Shown one piece after another: positions 14,569 through 22,061 of a DNA stretch of 34,310 nt. Position numbers and translations under genes: made by a program. The notes beneath the pieces are model-generated. The model made no database searches, was not told the DNA's origin, and saw nothing but the letters and a program-made list of their open reading frames with translations. Every line of letters starts with the position of its first letter. Position 1 is the first letter of the stretch. Source of the DNA: DAOTWY01 sp003696565 (lineage in GTDB: Bacteria; Chloroflexota; Anaerolineae; Aggregatilineales; Phototrophicaceae); contig DAOTWY010000093.1 of assembly GCA_034435635.1 (NCBI GenBank), forward strand, positions 1-34,310. The letters are read 5' to 3'.

Positions 14569-15803
14569 TGGTTACGATTGCACAGACGCAAGCAGACCTT
14601 TCTCATGAGGAGATTAAGCGATACAGCCGCCATCTGATCATGCCAGAAGTAGGTATTGAAGGACAACGCAAGTTAAAAGCATCTAGTGTGCTGTTAATTG
14701 GGACGGGCGGCTTAGGCAGCCCAACGGCGTTATATTTGGCGGCGGCGGGCATTGGGCGGATTGGGCTGGTGGATTATGATGTGGTGGATTCCAGCAATTT
14801 GCAACGGCAGATTATTCATGGCGAAAGCACGATCGGGAAATCCAAGTTAGACAGTGCAGAAGCGCGTCTGAAAGACTTAAACCCCTATTTAACCATTGAA
14901 AAGTACAACGTCCCACTTACTTCCGATAACGCCTTAACGTTGTTTGCCAATTATGACATCATCATTGATGGAACAGATAACTTCCCCACACGGTATCTGG
15001 TCAATGATGCATGTGTGAAATTAGGTAAACCAAACGTCTATGGCAGTATTTTCCGTTTTGAAGGACAACTGAGTGTGTTCTATGCAGAAGAGGGTCCGTG
15101 CTATCGTTGCATGTTCCCAAGCCCACCTCCGCCAGGGTTGGTGCCAAGTTGTGCGGAAGGTGGTGTGTTGGGCATTTTACCAGGGACAATTGGAACGCTC
15201 CAAGCGACGGAAGCGATCAAACTGCTGCTTGGGATTGGTGAGCCGATGATCGGGCGGATGTTATTATACGATGCATTGGAAATGAGTTTTACAACCATTA
15301 ATGTTCGTAAAAATCCAAACTGCCCGGTGTGCAGTATTCCAAAAGATGAAGTAACCCTGATTGATTATGAGATGTTTTGTGGTGTACCAGCCCATGACCA
15401 CAGCGCATTTTCTACAGCAGAGAAGGATGCAAACATGCTAACTGTTGATGTATACGAACTAAAAGAGCGACTTGATCAGAATGGAGGTGTGGTGGTATTA
15501 GATGTCCGTGAGCCACATGAGTGGGCAATTGCTGCTTTAGATGGCACACTCAGAATCTCTAAAGGGGATATTCAAGCGGCGAAAAACGCGGTTTTAGCGG
15601 GGCGCAAGCTACGCGAGGAAACGGTGCTAGCTGATATTCCACAAGATCAGGAAGTGATTGTGATGTGCCGTTCTGGTAAGCGCAGCGCAGATGTAATTCA
15701 TATGCTGACGGAGATCGGATATGATCGCACCAAGCTGCTCAATCTGGAAGGTGGTATCTTAGCTTGGGCACGGGAAATTGACAGCGATATACCAGCTTAT
15801 TAA
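14568..15803 (+). CDS. MoeB/ThiF-type E1-like enzyme fused to a rhodanese domain (HcyF-like role)
   Basis: A 411-aa two-domain enzyme. Residues about 12-270 form the ThiF/MoeB adenylyltransferase: ATP-binding GTGGLGSP (45-52), IGLVDYDVVDSSNLQRQ, zinc cysteines 178/181 (CYRC) and 252/255 (CPVC), and Cys195 in PSCAEGG. Residues about 292-411 form a rhodanese domain with the active-site loop CRSGKR (Cys367), which can carry a persulfide. The protein should adenylate the Gly-Gly end of the sulfur carrier and convert it to the thiocarboxylate. It is longer than E. coli MoeB and shaped like mycobacterial MoeZ. Its ATG overlaps the preceding stop by one base. It is last in the operon, followed by a strong terminator. 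Confidence 0.92.
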   Translation: MVTIAQTQADLSHEEIKRYSRHLIMPEVGIEGQRKLKASSVLLIGTGGLGSPTALYLAAAGIGRIGLVDYDVVDSSNLQRQIIHGESTIGKSKLDSAEARLKDLNPYLTIEKYNVPLTSDNALTLFANYDIIIDGTDNFPTRYLVNDACVKLGKPNVYGSIFRFEGQLSVFYAEEGPCYRCMFPSPPPPGLVPSCAEGGVLGILPGTIGTLQATEAIKLLLGIGEPMIGRMLLYDALEMSFTTINVRKNPNCPVCSIPKDEVTLIDYEMFCGVPAHDHSAFSTAEKDANMLTVDVYELKERLDQNGGVVVLDVREPHEWAIAALDGTLRISKGDIQAAKNAVLAGRKLREETVLADIPQDQEVIVMCRSGKRSADVIHMLTEIGYDRTKLLNLEGGILAWAREIDSDIPAY

Positions 15804-15811
15804 ATGACACG

Positions 15812-15838
15812 TGGCAGGGAGTTCCCTGCCATTTTTTT
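15812..15838 (+). terminator. Terminator of the sulfur operon
   Basis: TGGCAGGGA (15812-15820) and TCCCTGCCA (15823-15831) are perfect complements, with effective loop GAGTTC, followed by seven T residues. It begins nine bases after the stop of the E1-like gene. No comparable terminator was seen between 9815 and 15803. Confidence 0.9.
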
Positions 15839-15908
15839 ATCGGTGAATCATTTGGTAAGGTAGTGGTAAAATATGTGGCATGATTAAAAGAAAGGTTTCA
15901 ATGGGATC

Positions 15909-16619
15909 ATGCCGGTTTTATTACTTGCACAGGGAGATGCTGCATCAAAAGATTTATTACGAAAGGCAATTGAGGCACGATATGGCACACGCCCTCCAGC
16001 ACTAGATAGTCTTAAAATTGATTTGAACGGGCGAACCCAAATCAAGATCGGTCCGATTAGCACTTGGGTACCGCTGGATATGACCGCTTATTTTAAGTTC
16101 CCGACCGCCATGCGCTGGGAATTTGTTGCCAAGCCGCTTAAATTATCCATTCAACGCGGCGTAGAAGCATACGATGGCGAGACCTATCGCAGTATGCGCG
16201 GTAATCACCCCCCTACTGTTATCAACGAGCCGGAATATGTCCGTTCTATTCGGCGGCGGTTGTGGGCGGTTGCATCAGTATTACTGACTCCCTTAAGTGA
16301 TTTCACCGTCAAGGTCGAAGCAACCGGTAACTATAGTCTACGTGCCACCAATACAAAACTAGATGATTATGCCGAGATTTTCTTACGCGATGACTACACG
16401 CTGGATTATGTACAAGTAGAATGCCTTAACCCAGACACAGGACAAATCGAAAATTATATTGTTCGTGTAGAAGATAAACTCATCACGGTGGATGAGTTAC
16501 TGCTACCCGCCAAGCTCAGCACCTTCTGGAATGATAAACCTAGCTTTGAGGTTGAGCCGGTTAGTGTTGTGATGAATCCGACAATTCCCGACGGCGTTTT
16601 CAAAATAGAAGATAATTAG
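15909..16619 (+). CDS. LolA-like / unknown protein with truncated-looking N-terminus
   Basis: A 236-aa protein not firmly recognised. Alternating beta-strand segments (LKIDLNGRTQIKIGPISTWVPLDMTAYFKFPTAMRWEF, DGETYRSMRG, FTVKVEATGNYSLRATN, YTLDYVQVECLNPDTG) and the closing MNPTIPDGVFKIE are reminiscent of the LolA/LppX-like half-barrel fold. The N-terminus MPVLLLAQGDAASKD looks like the tail of a signal peptide. Just upstream, in another frame, ATG at 15880 reads MIKRKVSMGS, which resembles the missing basic start of a signal peptide. No good ribosome binding site fits 15909 (AAAGG is 14 bases away), whereas AAAGG is well placed for 15901 in the other frame. A frameshift is possible. The gene is monocistronic and converges on the next gene. 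Confidence 0.6.
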   Translation: MPVLLLAQGDAASKDLLRKAIEARYGTRPPALDSLKIDLNGRTQIKIGPISTWVPLDMTAYFKFPTAMRWEFVAKPLKLSIQRGVEAYDGETYRSMRGNHPPTVINEPEYVRSIRRRLWAVASVLLTPLSDFTVKVEATGNYSLRATNTKLDDYAEIFLRDDYTLDYVQVECLNPDTGQIENYIVRVEDKLITVDELLLPAKLSTFWNDKPSFEVEPVSVVMNPTIPDGVFKIEDN

Positions 16620-16623
16620 TGGC

Positions 16624-17142
16624 TTATAGATAGGCAGCAGGCACCGGCTCCTCAGTCACTTTATAGACCTGAAAGCCGCGTGCCTGATAATTGGCTAGCG
16701 CGTGCGGGCTATCTAAATTACATGTATGAACCCACACCCGCTGCGCCCCCATTTGCCAAGCCTGTTCAATACCAAAACTCAGCAAATGCTTGCCTAACCC
16801 CTGCCCTATATACGCTTCCCTCAAGCCAAAATAAGCGATTTCAATCGATGTCTCTTGGCGATGAAGTTCGATATATCCAGCTGGGGCACCTTGTTGATGC
16901 AACACCCACCAAGATGTATTATCACTGTTGAGAATTGCTTGCAGTTCATCACGCGGCATCAGTAACCGATCTCGCCAACGCCATTTTTCCCCAACTGAAC
17001 GGTACAAAAACAAATAATAATCAACATCTGGAGAAGAGACAGGGAGAATCATCGTGAACGGGGTGTGCTCTAAATAAGCTGGTTTGAACTGTGTGGGATG
17101 TGTCATCTGTAAGTAAGTCGTGATAAGGGTATCTGTCATCAT
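16624..17142 (-). CDS. GNAT family N-acetyltransferase
   Basis: A 172-aa GNAT. The acetyl-CoA loop is REAYIGQGLGKHLLSFGIEQA, followed by VWVHTCNLDSPHALANYQARGFQVYK, the usual helix/strand before the C-terminus. The SIEIAYFGLREAY strand precedes it. The acceptor is not predictable. Adjacent ATGs at 17142 and 17139 are both possible starts; AGAGGG lies immediately upstream and fits 17139 slightly better. The gene converges on the LolA-like gene with only four bases between stops. Confidence 0.82.
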   Translation of the reverse strand: MMTDTLITTYLQMTHPTQFKPAYLEHTPFTMILPVSSPDVDYYLFLYRSVGEKWRWRDRLLMPRDELQAILNSDNTSWWVLHQQGAPAGYIELHRQETSIEIAYFGLREAYIGQGLGKHLLSFGIEQAWQMGAQRVWVHTCNLDSPHALANYQARGFQVYKVTEEPVPAAYL

Positions 17143-17151
17143 GCCCTCTGA

Positions 17152-17160
17152 TGGTATAAT
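17152..17160 (+). promoter_or_regulatory. Extended -10 promoter before the acyl-CoA dehydrogenase
   Basis: TGGTATAAT: a perfect TATAAT at 17155-17160 with the TGn extension. Transcription would begin near 17167, about 55 bases before the ATG. No convincing -35 is visible, which extended -10 promoters can do without. Confidence 0.5.
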
Positions 17161-17221
17161 ACTGGAAAAAGTCTTTTGATTTAGACTGGTATTTTAACAA
17201 AATAAGCAATAAGGATCACAA

Positions 17222-18454
17222 ATGGATTTTTCACTAAATACTGAACAATTAGAAGCACAAAAAATGGTGCGGGAGTTTTGTGCTAAAGAAGTTATTCCAA
17301 CTATTGGAGAATGGGATCGCAAACAAGAGATGAATCCAGCGATTCTGCCTCGCATGGCGGAGCTAGGCATCTTAGGGATTAGTATTCCCGTGCGATACGG
17401 CGGGCAAGGGTTTGATTACATCACATTAGGGTTGGTGTGTGAGGAATTAGAACGCGCAGATACAACGCTGCGTGTGGTGATGTCTGTGCATCATGGTCTA
17501 AACAGCCAGGCAATTTTACAGTGGGGTACAGAAGAACAAAAACAACGATTTTTAGCCCCTCAAGCACGGGGTGAAAAATATGCAGCATTCTGCTTAACAG
17601 AGCCAGGAGCCGGAAGCGATGTCGCATCGATGAGCGCGACCGCCATCCGCAAGGGAGATAAATATATCCTCAATGGCGAAAAAATGTGGATCAGCTTAGC
17701 AACCAAAGCGCATCATTTTTTGGTGGTTGCCAAACATGACCCCAATGCCACCCCTGCCCATAAGGGGATGAGTGCATTTATTGTAACCAGCGATATGCCC
17801 GGTGTAACAACTGGAGACATTCATGGCAAGTTAGGGGTGCGTGCAGGTTCAACCGGGTGGGTCAAATTTGAAAATGTGGAAGTGCCCATAGAAAACCGCT
17901 TAGGGGAAGAAGGAGAAGGCTTTAAGATTGCGATGTCTTGCTTGGATAACGGACGTTATACCGTGGCAAGCGGCGCAACTGGGCTAATCCGTGCATGCTT
18001 AGAAGATAGCGTTAAATATGCTCAGGAGCGGGAGACATTCGGCAAACCGATTGCGCATCATCAACTTATCAAGCAGAAGATCGCCTATATGCGGCAATGG
18101 TATGACACCGCCTACTTGCTATGTATGCGGGTGGGTTACCTCAAAAATGCTGGTATCCGCAATACACGTGAAACCAGTTTGGCAAAGTGGTATGCAACCG
18201 ACCACAGTGTGAAAGCAGCTCTAGAAGCAGTACAAGTCTTTGGTGCATATGGCTTTAGTGATGAATATCCAGTAGAGCGATATTTACGCAACAGCAAAGG
18301 GGCGGTCATCTATGAAGGTACAAGCGAGATTCACCAACTGATGCAAGCAGATTACGAATTCGGCTTCCGTGAGGATAAACCACTGCGGTGTGAAGCCCCA
18401 GCCTATGACCCTGAATTTTGGCAATCTGAACCAGAAGCAATTGCAGGGGGTTAA
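17222..18454 (+). CDS. Acyl-CoA dehydrogenase (medium/short-chain or glutaryl type)
   Basis: A 410-aa flavoenzyme that oxidises an acyl-CoA to the enoyl-CoA and passes electrons to ETF. Family signatures: FCLTEPGAGSDVASM, GEKMWISLA, RLGEEGEGFKIAMSCLDNGR, YAQERETFGKPIAHHQLIKQK and VFGAYGFSDEYPVERYLRN. The catalytic base is at the MCAD position: Glu365 in IYEGTSEIHQ. The alternative base position is Gly (DNGRYTVA). The C-terminal extension of about 30 residues after the EGT motif is longer than usual. Substrate is not determinable. AAGGATC precedes the ATG. EtfBA and an acyl-CoA synthetase follow within 8 kb. Confidence 0.9.
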   Translation: MDFSLNTEQLEAQKMVREFCAKEVIPTIGEWDRKQEMNPAILPRMAELGILGISIPVRYGGQGFDYITLGLVCEELERADTTLRVVMSVHHGLNSQAILQWGTEEQKQRFLAPQARGEKYAAFCLTEPGAGSDVASMSATAIRKGDKYILNGEKMWISLATKAHHFLVVAKHDPNATPAHKGMSAFIVTSDMPGVTTGDIHGKLGVRAGSTGWVKFENVEVPIENRLGEEGEGFKIAMSCLDNGRYTVASGATGLIRACLEDSVKYAQERETFGKPIAHHQLIKQKIAYMRQWYDTAYLLCMRVGYLKNAGIRNTRETSLAKWYATDHSVKAALEAVQVFGAYGFSDEYPVERYLRNSKGAVIYEGTSEIHQLMQADYEFGFREDKPLRCEAPAYDPEFWQSEPEAIAGG

Positions 18455-18472
18455 TTCGCCTCAATTAGCCAA

Positions 18473-18522
18473 ACAAGTAGAACAGCGGGGTGACTGATAT
18501 GTTGCTCCGCTATTTAGCTTGT
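18473..18522 (+). repeat. Long interrupted inverted repeat after the acyl-CoA dehydrogenase
   Basis: ACAAGT (18473-18478) pairs with GCTTGT (18517-18522), and AGCGGGGT (18484-18491) pairs with GCTCCGCT (18504-18511), with three G-U pairs in total. It could be a terminator for the dehydrogenase, but no T run follows, only CTATTTAT. Confidence 0.4.
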
Positions 18523-18560
18523 CTATTTATACGTGTGTCAAGTTTGTAAAGGGCGTTTTG

Positions 18561-19235
18561 ATGAAAATCGTTTTTTTAGGGGATAGTTTGACGGCTGGTC
18601 AATATGGTGGGAGCTTTGTGGCAGAAGTCGCGCGGTTATTACCAGACGATGAGATTATCAACGCTGGTGAAGGTGGCAATACCATCATTAATTTGATGCG
18701 TCGCTTAGATGATGTATTAGCCATGGAACCAGATGGCGTGTTTGTGATGATCGGTGGAAACGATGCTATTTCCTACAGTCAACCGGCAACCCGCCCTTAT
18801 TATAAGAAGGCACAGAATATTCCAGAGGGGTTTGTTTCCCCGGAGCAATATGAACAAACATATCGTGATTTGCTGTATCAGTTACAATTAAATTTTATTC
18901 AAACATGGGTGGGTTTGGCACCAAAAGAATATAATCCAGAAACCGTTGCTATGCAAAAACGCTATAACAGCATCGCAGCGAATGTTGCCGGTTCATTAAA
19001 TATCCCCGTGCTAGACCTGATGGCACATTTTAACCCGCAGAATATCAAAGACCGCCCTCCCCTGAACTTAGGTCAGATCAACCTGATTGGGCAACGATTA
19101 GCACAAGGCTGGCACGACTATGAAGCGGAGCGTCAACGAGAAGGGTATACATTTACATTTGACGGACTACATTTTACACCGCAGGCTGCGCAGGAAGTGG
19201 GTAAATTAATCGCTAATTTCATAAAAGAAGATTAA
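18561..19235 (+). CDS. SGNH/GDSL-type hydrolase (esterase)
   Basis: A 224-aa SGNH-fold hydrolase. Block I is VFLGDSLTAGQ (nucleophile Ser9), the Gly block is NAGEGGNTI, block III is IGGNDAIS (Asn) and block V is FDGLHFTPQAAQ (Asp and His). All catalytic residues are present. No signal peptide is seen, so it is probably cytosolic and acts on small esters, lysophospholipids or acylated sugars; substrate unknown. The start at 18561 has AAAGGG seven bases upstream; the longer frame from 18519 has a non-ATG start inside a hairpin and adds residues foreign to the family. Confidence 0.87.
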   Translation: MKIVFLGDSLTAGQYGGSFVAEVARLLPDDEIINAGEGGNTIINLMRRLDDVLAMEPDGVFVMIGGNDAISYSQPATRPYYKKAQNIPEGFVSPEQYEQTYRDLLYQLQLNFIQTWVGLAPKEYNPETVAMQKRYNSIAANVAGSLNIPVLDLMAHFNPQNIKDRPPLNLGQINLIGQRLAQGWHDYEAERQREGYTFTFDGLHFTPQAAQEVGKLIANFIKED

Positions 19236-19301
19236 CTTGTGCAACTGTTTCTTTCATTTTACGTATTATTGTATGGTAGGTAAAAGTTAGGAAGGAATTG
19301 T

Positions 19302-19460
19302 ATGGGTTGTGGACGAGCATTGTTGTGTTTGATCTTTCCGCCTCTAGCAGTTATTGACCGGGGTTGTGGAACAGTTGTTATTGTATTAGCCCTGACCGCA
19401 GCGGGATGGGTTCCTGGTGCTATTGCTGCATTGTTGATCAACATCATGGCAGAAAATTAA
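19302..19460 (+). CDS. Small membrane protein resembling the Pmp3/YqaE family
   Basis: A 52-aa open frame, too short for many gene callers. It has two hydrophobic segments (about 5-18 and 23-49). The first carries FPPLAVIDRGCG, which matches the F-x-PPLAV-x-x-x-GCG pattern of Pmp3/YqaE stress-related proteolipids, and the second is rich in Ala/Ile/Leu and ends INIMAEN. GGAAGGA lies six bases before the ATG. Family members are induced by salt, cold or membrane stress and affect membrane potential in yeast. It lies between the SGNH hydrolase and the pentapeptide-repeat protein on the same strand. Confidence 0.75.
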   Translation: MGCGRALLCLIFPPLAVIDRGCGTVVIVLALTAAGWVPGAIAALLINIMAEN

Positions 19461-19497
19461 GCGATTTTTCCCTCTGATAGCATATTAAGCGAATACT

Positions 19498-19535
19498 TAT
19501 CCACTTTTGCTAAGCTTTTGCATCAGAAGTGGATA
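19498..19535. repeat. Perfect 9-base inverted repeat before the pentapeptide-repeat gene
   Basis: TATCCACTT (19498-19506) and AAGTGGATA (19527-19535) flank a 20-base loop. No T run follows on the plus strand. It ends 15 bases before the ATG at 19551, so it could be an operator or an RNA hairpin that affects translation. Confidence 0.5.
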
Positions 19536-19550
19536 GGTATATTCAAACCA

Positions 19551-20147
19551 ATGTTTAAACAACTGAGAAAACAATGGCATCACTTTCGGATGTCGCAACT
19601 GAGCCATGCACAATTAGTTCATCAAGTAGCAAATGGCTCCAATTCTGCGGCATTAGAAGCCCTTTCTTATCTTAAAGAACGCCAACACCTACAAGACGGT
19701 TCGTTAAACGGCTCTCAGCTGGTTGGGGCAAGGTTACAACATGCGCGGCTTGCTACGGCACAATTAGAGGCGGTGAATTTAAGCCGAGCAAACTTGACCC
19801 ATGCATATCTTGGTTCTAGCAACCTCAAAAAAGCCGACTTACAACAGGCTTGTTTACAGCATGCCAATATGCGGGATGCCAAATTGCGCCAAGCCAATTT
19901 ACAAGCGTGTGATTTAAGTTACGCCCATTTAGCAAGTGCAGATATGTGGTGCGTCAATTTACAGGGAGCCTGCTTGCATCAAGCCAATTTGTGGGGTGCT
20001 AATCTGAAGGCAGCCAATCTACGTGATGCCGATTTAACCGGCGCAAATATGACACACATTCAGGTTGACCAAGATACGATTTTGCCAGATGGTCGCCGCT
20101 GGTCATCAGATGTGGATTGGACTATCTTTACAAATGATAAGAAATAA
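19551..20147 (+). CDS. Pentapeptide-repeat protein
   Basis: A 198-aa protein with a helical, basic N-terminal stretch (MFKQLRKQWHHFRMSQLSHAQLVHQVANG) followed by about 22 tandem A(D/N)LXX pentapeptides from about residue 45 to 165 (SRANLTHAYLGSSNLKKADL and so on). These form a right-handed quadrilateral beta-helix. The C-terminal tail (LPDGRRWSSDVDWTIF) is the usual end of bacterial members. Cysteine is unusually frequent at the X positions (QACLQHAN, QACDLSYA, GACLHQAN). Some members mimic DNA and protect gyrase, but most have no known function. The start is uncertain: ATG 19551 is preferred over the TTG at 19518 and the ATG at 19590; ribosome binding sites are weak for all. Confidence 0.85.
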   Translation: MFKQLRKQWHHFRMSQLSHAQLVHQVANGSNSAALEALSYLKERQHLQDGSLNGSQLVGARLQHARLATAQLEAVNLSRANLTHAYLGSSNLKKADLQQACLQHANMRDAKLRQANLQACDLSYAHLASADMWCVNLQGACLHQANLWGANLKAANLRDADLTGANMTHIQVDQDTILPDGRRWSSDVDWTIFTNDKK

Positions 20148-20176
20148 TTGAATCTTCATTAGATTAAGGGTACAAT
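20148..20176 (+). promoter_or_regulatory. Promoter of etfBA
   Basis: -35 TTGAAT (20148-20153), 17-base spacer, -10 TACAAT (20171-20176). Transcription would begin near 20183, giving a leader of about 35 bases with the GGAGGA ribosome binding site. Confidence 0.65.
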
Positions 20177-20217
20177 ATCCTCAGCAAACTATGATTATTG
20201 ATTAGGAGGATATTACC

Positions 20218-20997
20218 TTGCACGTAGTTGTTTTTACCCGTAGTACGCCAGATACCGCCGCGAAGGTAGAGGTAGATGGTAGCGGTGCAGTCACCTGGGG
20301 CAATGCAGCAACAGTTGTTAACCCCTGGGATGAATATGCACTAGAAGAAGCTATTGTTCAGGCAAAAAACGGCGGCGGTAAGGCAACCGTTATCGCGTTG
20401 GGTGGTGAAATGCACAACGACGCGCTTAAGCATAGCCTAGCGATGGGTTTAGATGAAGCGATCCGCATTGATGACCCAGAATTAGACCCAACTGATAGCC
20501 TGGCATATGCTACCGCAGCAGCCGCGGCAGTGAACAAAATCGGTGATGTTGATCTGGTGATTTTTGGTAAAGAGAGTGTGGATGTTGGGACGGATCAACA
20601 CACGTATATGCTGGCGCGTAAACTTGGCTGGACAATGTTGAGTTATGTTTCCAAAATTTTAGAAGTTGATTACGCTGCCAAAACCATCAAAGTTGAAAAG
20701 ATGTATGAACAAGGCAAGCAGGTTGTCACCAGCAAGTTGCCCGCTGTTATTAGTGTGATGAAAGAAATTAATGAACCACGTTATCCGTCTTTCATTGGGA
20801 TTCGTAAAGCAGGCAAAGCAACCATTCCGGTATGGTCATTGGCAGATTTAGGTGCATCGCTCCCGGATAAGAAAGTGGATGTACTGGCGTTCAACAATCC
20901 CCCCACAAAGGATGTTGTGGTTGAAATGATTGAAGGCGAACCAGAAGAACAAGCTGCCAAACTGGTAGACAAACTGTTGGAGGAAAAAGTGCTATGA
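20218..20997 (+). CDS. etfB: Electron transfer flavoprotein beta subunit
   Basis: A 259-aa EtfB. It binds AMP and with EtfA forms the FAD-carrying dimer that takes electrons from acyl-CoA dehydrogenases. Characteristic segments: TVVNPWDEYALEEAI, VIALGGEMHNDALKHSLAMGLDEAIRI, DLVIFGKESVDVGTDQHTYMLARKLGW and KLPAVISVMKEINEPRYPSFIGIRKAGK. The start codon is TTG at 20218, with GGAGGATATTACC just before it; no ATG is near enough to compete. It overlaps etfA by four bases (ATGA). It probably serves the dehydrogenases on either side. Confidence 0.92.
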   Translation: MHVVVFTRSTPDTAAKVEVDGSGAVTWGNAATVVNPWDEYALEEAIVQAKNGGGKATVIALGGEMHNDALKHSLAMGLDEAIRIDDPELDPTDSLAYATAAAAAVNKIGDVDLVIFGKESVDVGTDQHTYMLARKLGWTMLSYVSKILEVDYAAKTIKVEKMYEQGKQVVTSKLPAVISVMKEINEPRYPSFIGIRKAGKATIPVWSLADLGASLPDKKVDVLAFNNPPTKDVVVEMIEGEPEEQAAKLVDKLLEEKVL

Positions 20998-22031
20998 GTG
21001 TGTTTGTATGGATCGAAACATTTGAAGGTAAAGCCAGCCCTACCAGTTGGGAAGCATTAGGTGCAGGGTCAACACTAGCCAATGGGCTTGGGACGGATGT
21101 CACCGCACTTATTTTTGGTGAAAATGCAGAAGCATTAGCGCAAGAAGCTGCCAAATATGGCGCAAATAAGGTTATCGTTAGCACAGATGCCACATTAAAA
21201 GATTGGCGTGTAGAAGCATATGCTGCCCTGCTGACTAAATTGGTGCAAGATCATAAACCACAGGTGGTTATCGCCGTAGGGACAAGCCGCGCACGTGAAT
21301 TATTAGCCTCGTCCGCTGCGGATACTGATTCAGCCATGTTGACAGAAGCCGTTGAGCTGAGTGTTGATGGTAGCCGTGTAAAGGTGGTTCGTCCGGTTTA
21401 TGCTGGCAAAATTTTAAGTGACGCTGCAGCAGATACGGCAAATGGCACCGTGTTTTTGACCATTCGTGGGCGTGCCTTTAAACCCAATGCTATCAATGAA
21501 GGGGCTTCTGCCGAGGTCACACAGGTGGATGCTGTGGCGACAGAGGACAGCCTGAACACAAAGGTTGAAGCGTTTGAAGCCTCAACCGGCACAGTCAACC
21601 TGACAGATGCAGCCATTATCGTCAGTGGTGGGCGTGGTATGGCGAACAATCCCAAAGACCCGCCCGATGGTGTGGCAGACCCAGCAGTTTGGAAAGCCCA
21701 AGACGGTTATGCTAATGTGCTTCAACCATTGTGCGATGTATTAGGGGCAGCGTTAGGTGCTAGCCGTGCGGCTGTGGATGCAGGGTATATTCCATACGCA
21801 CATCAGGTTGGGCAAACCGGTAAAACCGTTAGCCCAGATTTATATATTGCATGTGGGATTTCCGGCGCGATTCAACATTTGGCGGGGATGCGTACGAGCA
21901 AGGTAATTGTCGCCATCAACAAAGATGCAGAAGCACCAATTTTCAAAATGGCAAACTATGGCATTGTCGGTGATCTTTATAAAGTGGTGCCTGCATTAAC
22001 AGCAGAATTAAAGAAGCGACTAGGAAAATAA
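20994..22031 (+). CDS. etfA: Electron transfer flavoprotein alpha subunit
   Basis: A 345-aa EtfA. The N-terminal domain pairs with EtfB. The C-terminal FAD domain carries the signatures IVSGGRGM, VGQTGKTVSPDLYIACGISGAIQHLAGM and VIVAINKDAEAPIFKMANYGIVGDLYKVVPALT. FAD-binding residues look intact. There is no extra ferredoxin-like domain, and no membrane Bcd partner is adjacent, so a simple electron-shuttling role is likely rather than bifurcation, though that is inference. It overlaps etfB by four bases and is followed by a GC-rich terminator. Confidence 0.93.
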   Translation: MSVFVWIETFEGKASPTSWEALGAGSTLANGLGTDVTALIFGENAEALAQEAAKYGANKVIVSTDATLKDWRVEAYAALLTKLVQDHKPQVVIAVGTSRARELLASSAADTDSAMLTEAVELSVDGSRVKVVRPVYAGKILSDAAADTANGTVFLTIRGRAFKPNAINEGASAEVTQVDAVATEDSLNTKVEAFEASTGTVNLTDAAIIVSGGRGMANNPKDPPDGVADPAVWKAQDGYANVLQPLCDVLGAALGASRAAVDAGYIPYAHQVGQTGKTVSPDLYIACGISGAIQHLAGMRTSKVIVAINKDAEAPIFKMANYGIVGDLYKVVPALTAELKKRLGK

Positions 22032-22036
22032 AATGT

Positions 22037-22058
22037 GGGCGGGGTATCCCGCCCTTTT
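22037..22058 (+). terminator. Terminator of etfBA
   Basis: GGGCGGG (22037-22043), loop GTAT, CCCGCCC (22048-22054), then TTTT. It sits between the convergent etfA and acyl-CoA synthetase genes and may also work on the minus strand. Confidence 0.85.
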
Positions 22059-22061
22059 CGT

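Noticed and set aside
19551..20147. CRISPR-like or tandem DNA repeats
   Set aside because: The periodicity is 15 bases and protein-level: it reflects the pentapeptide repeats.
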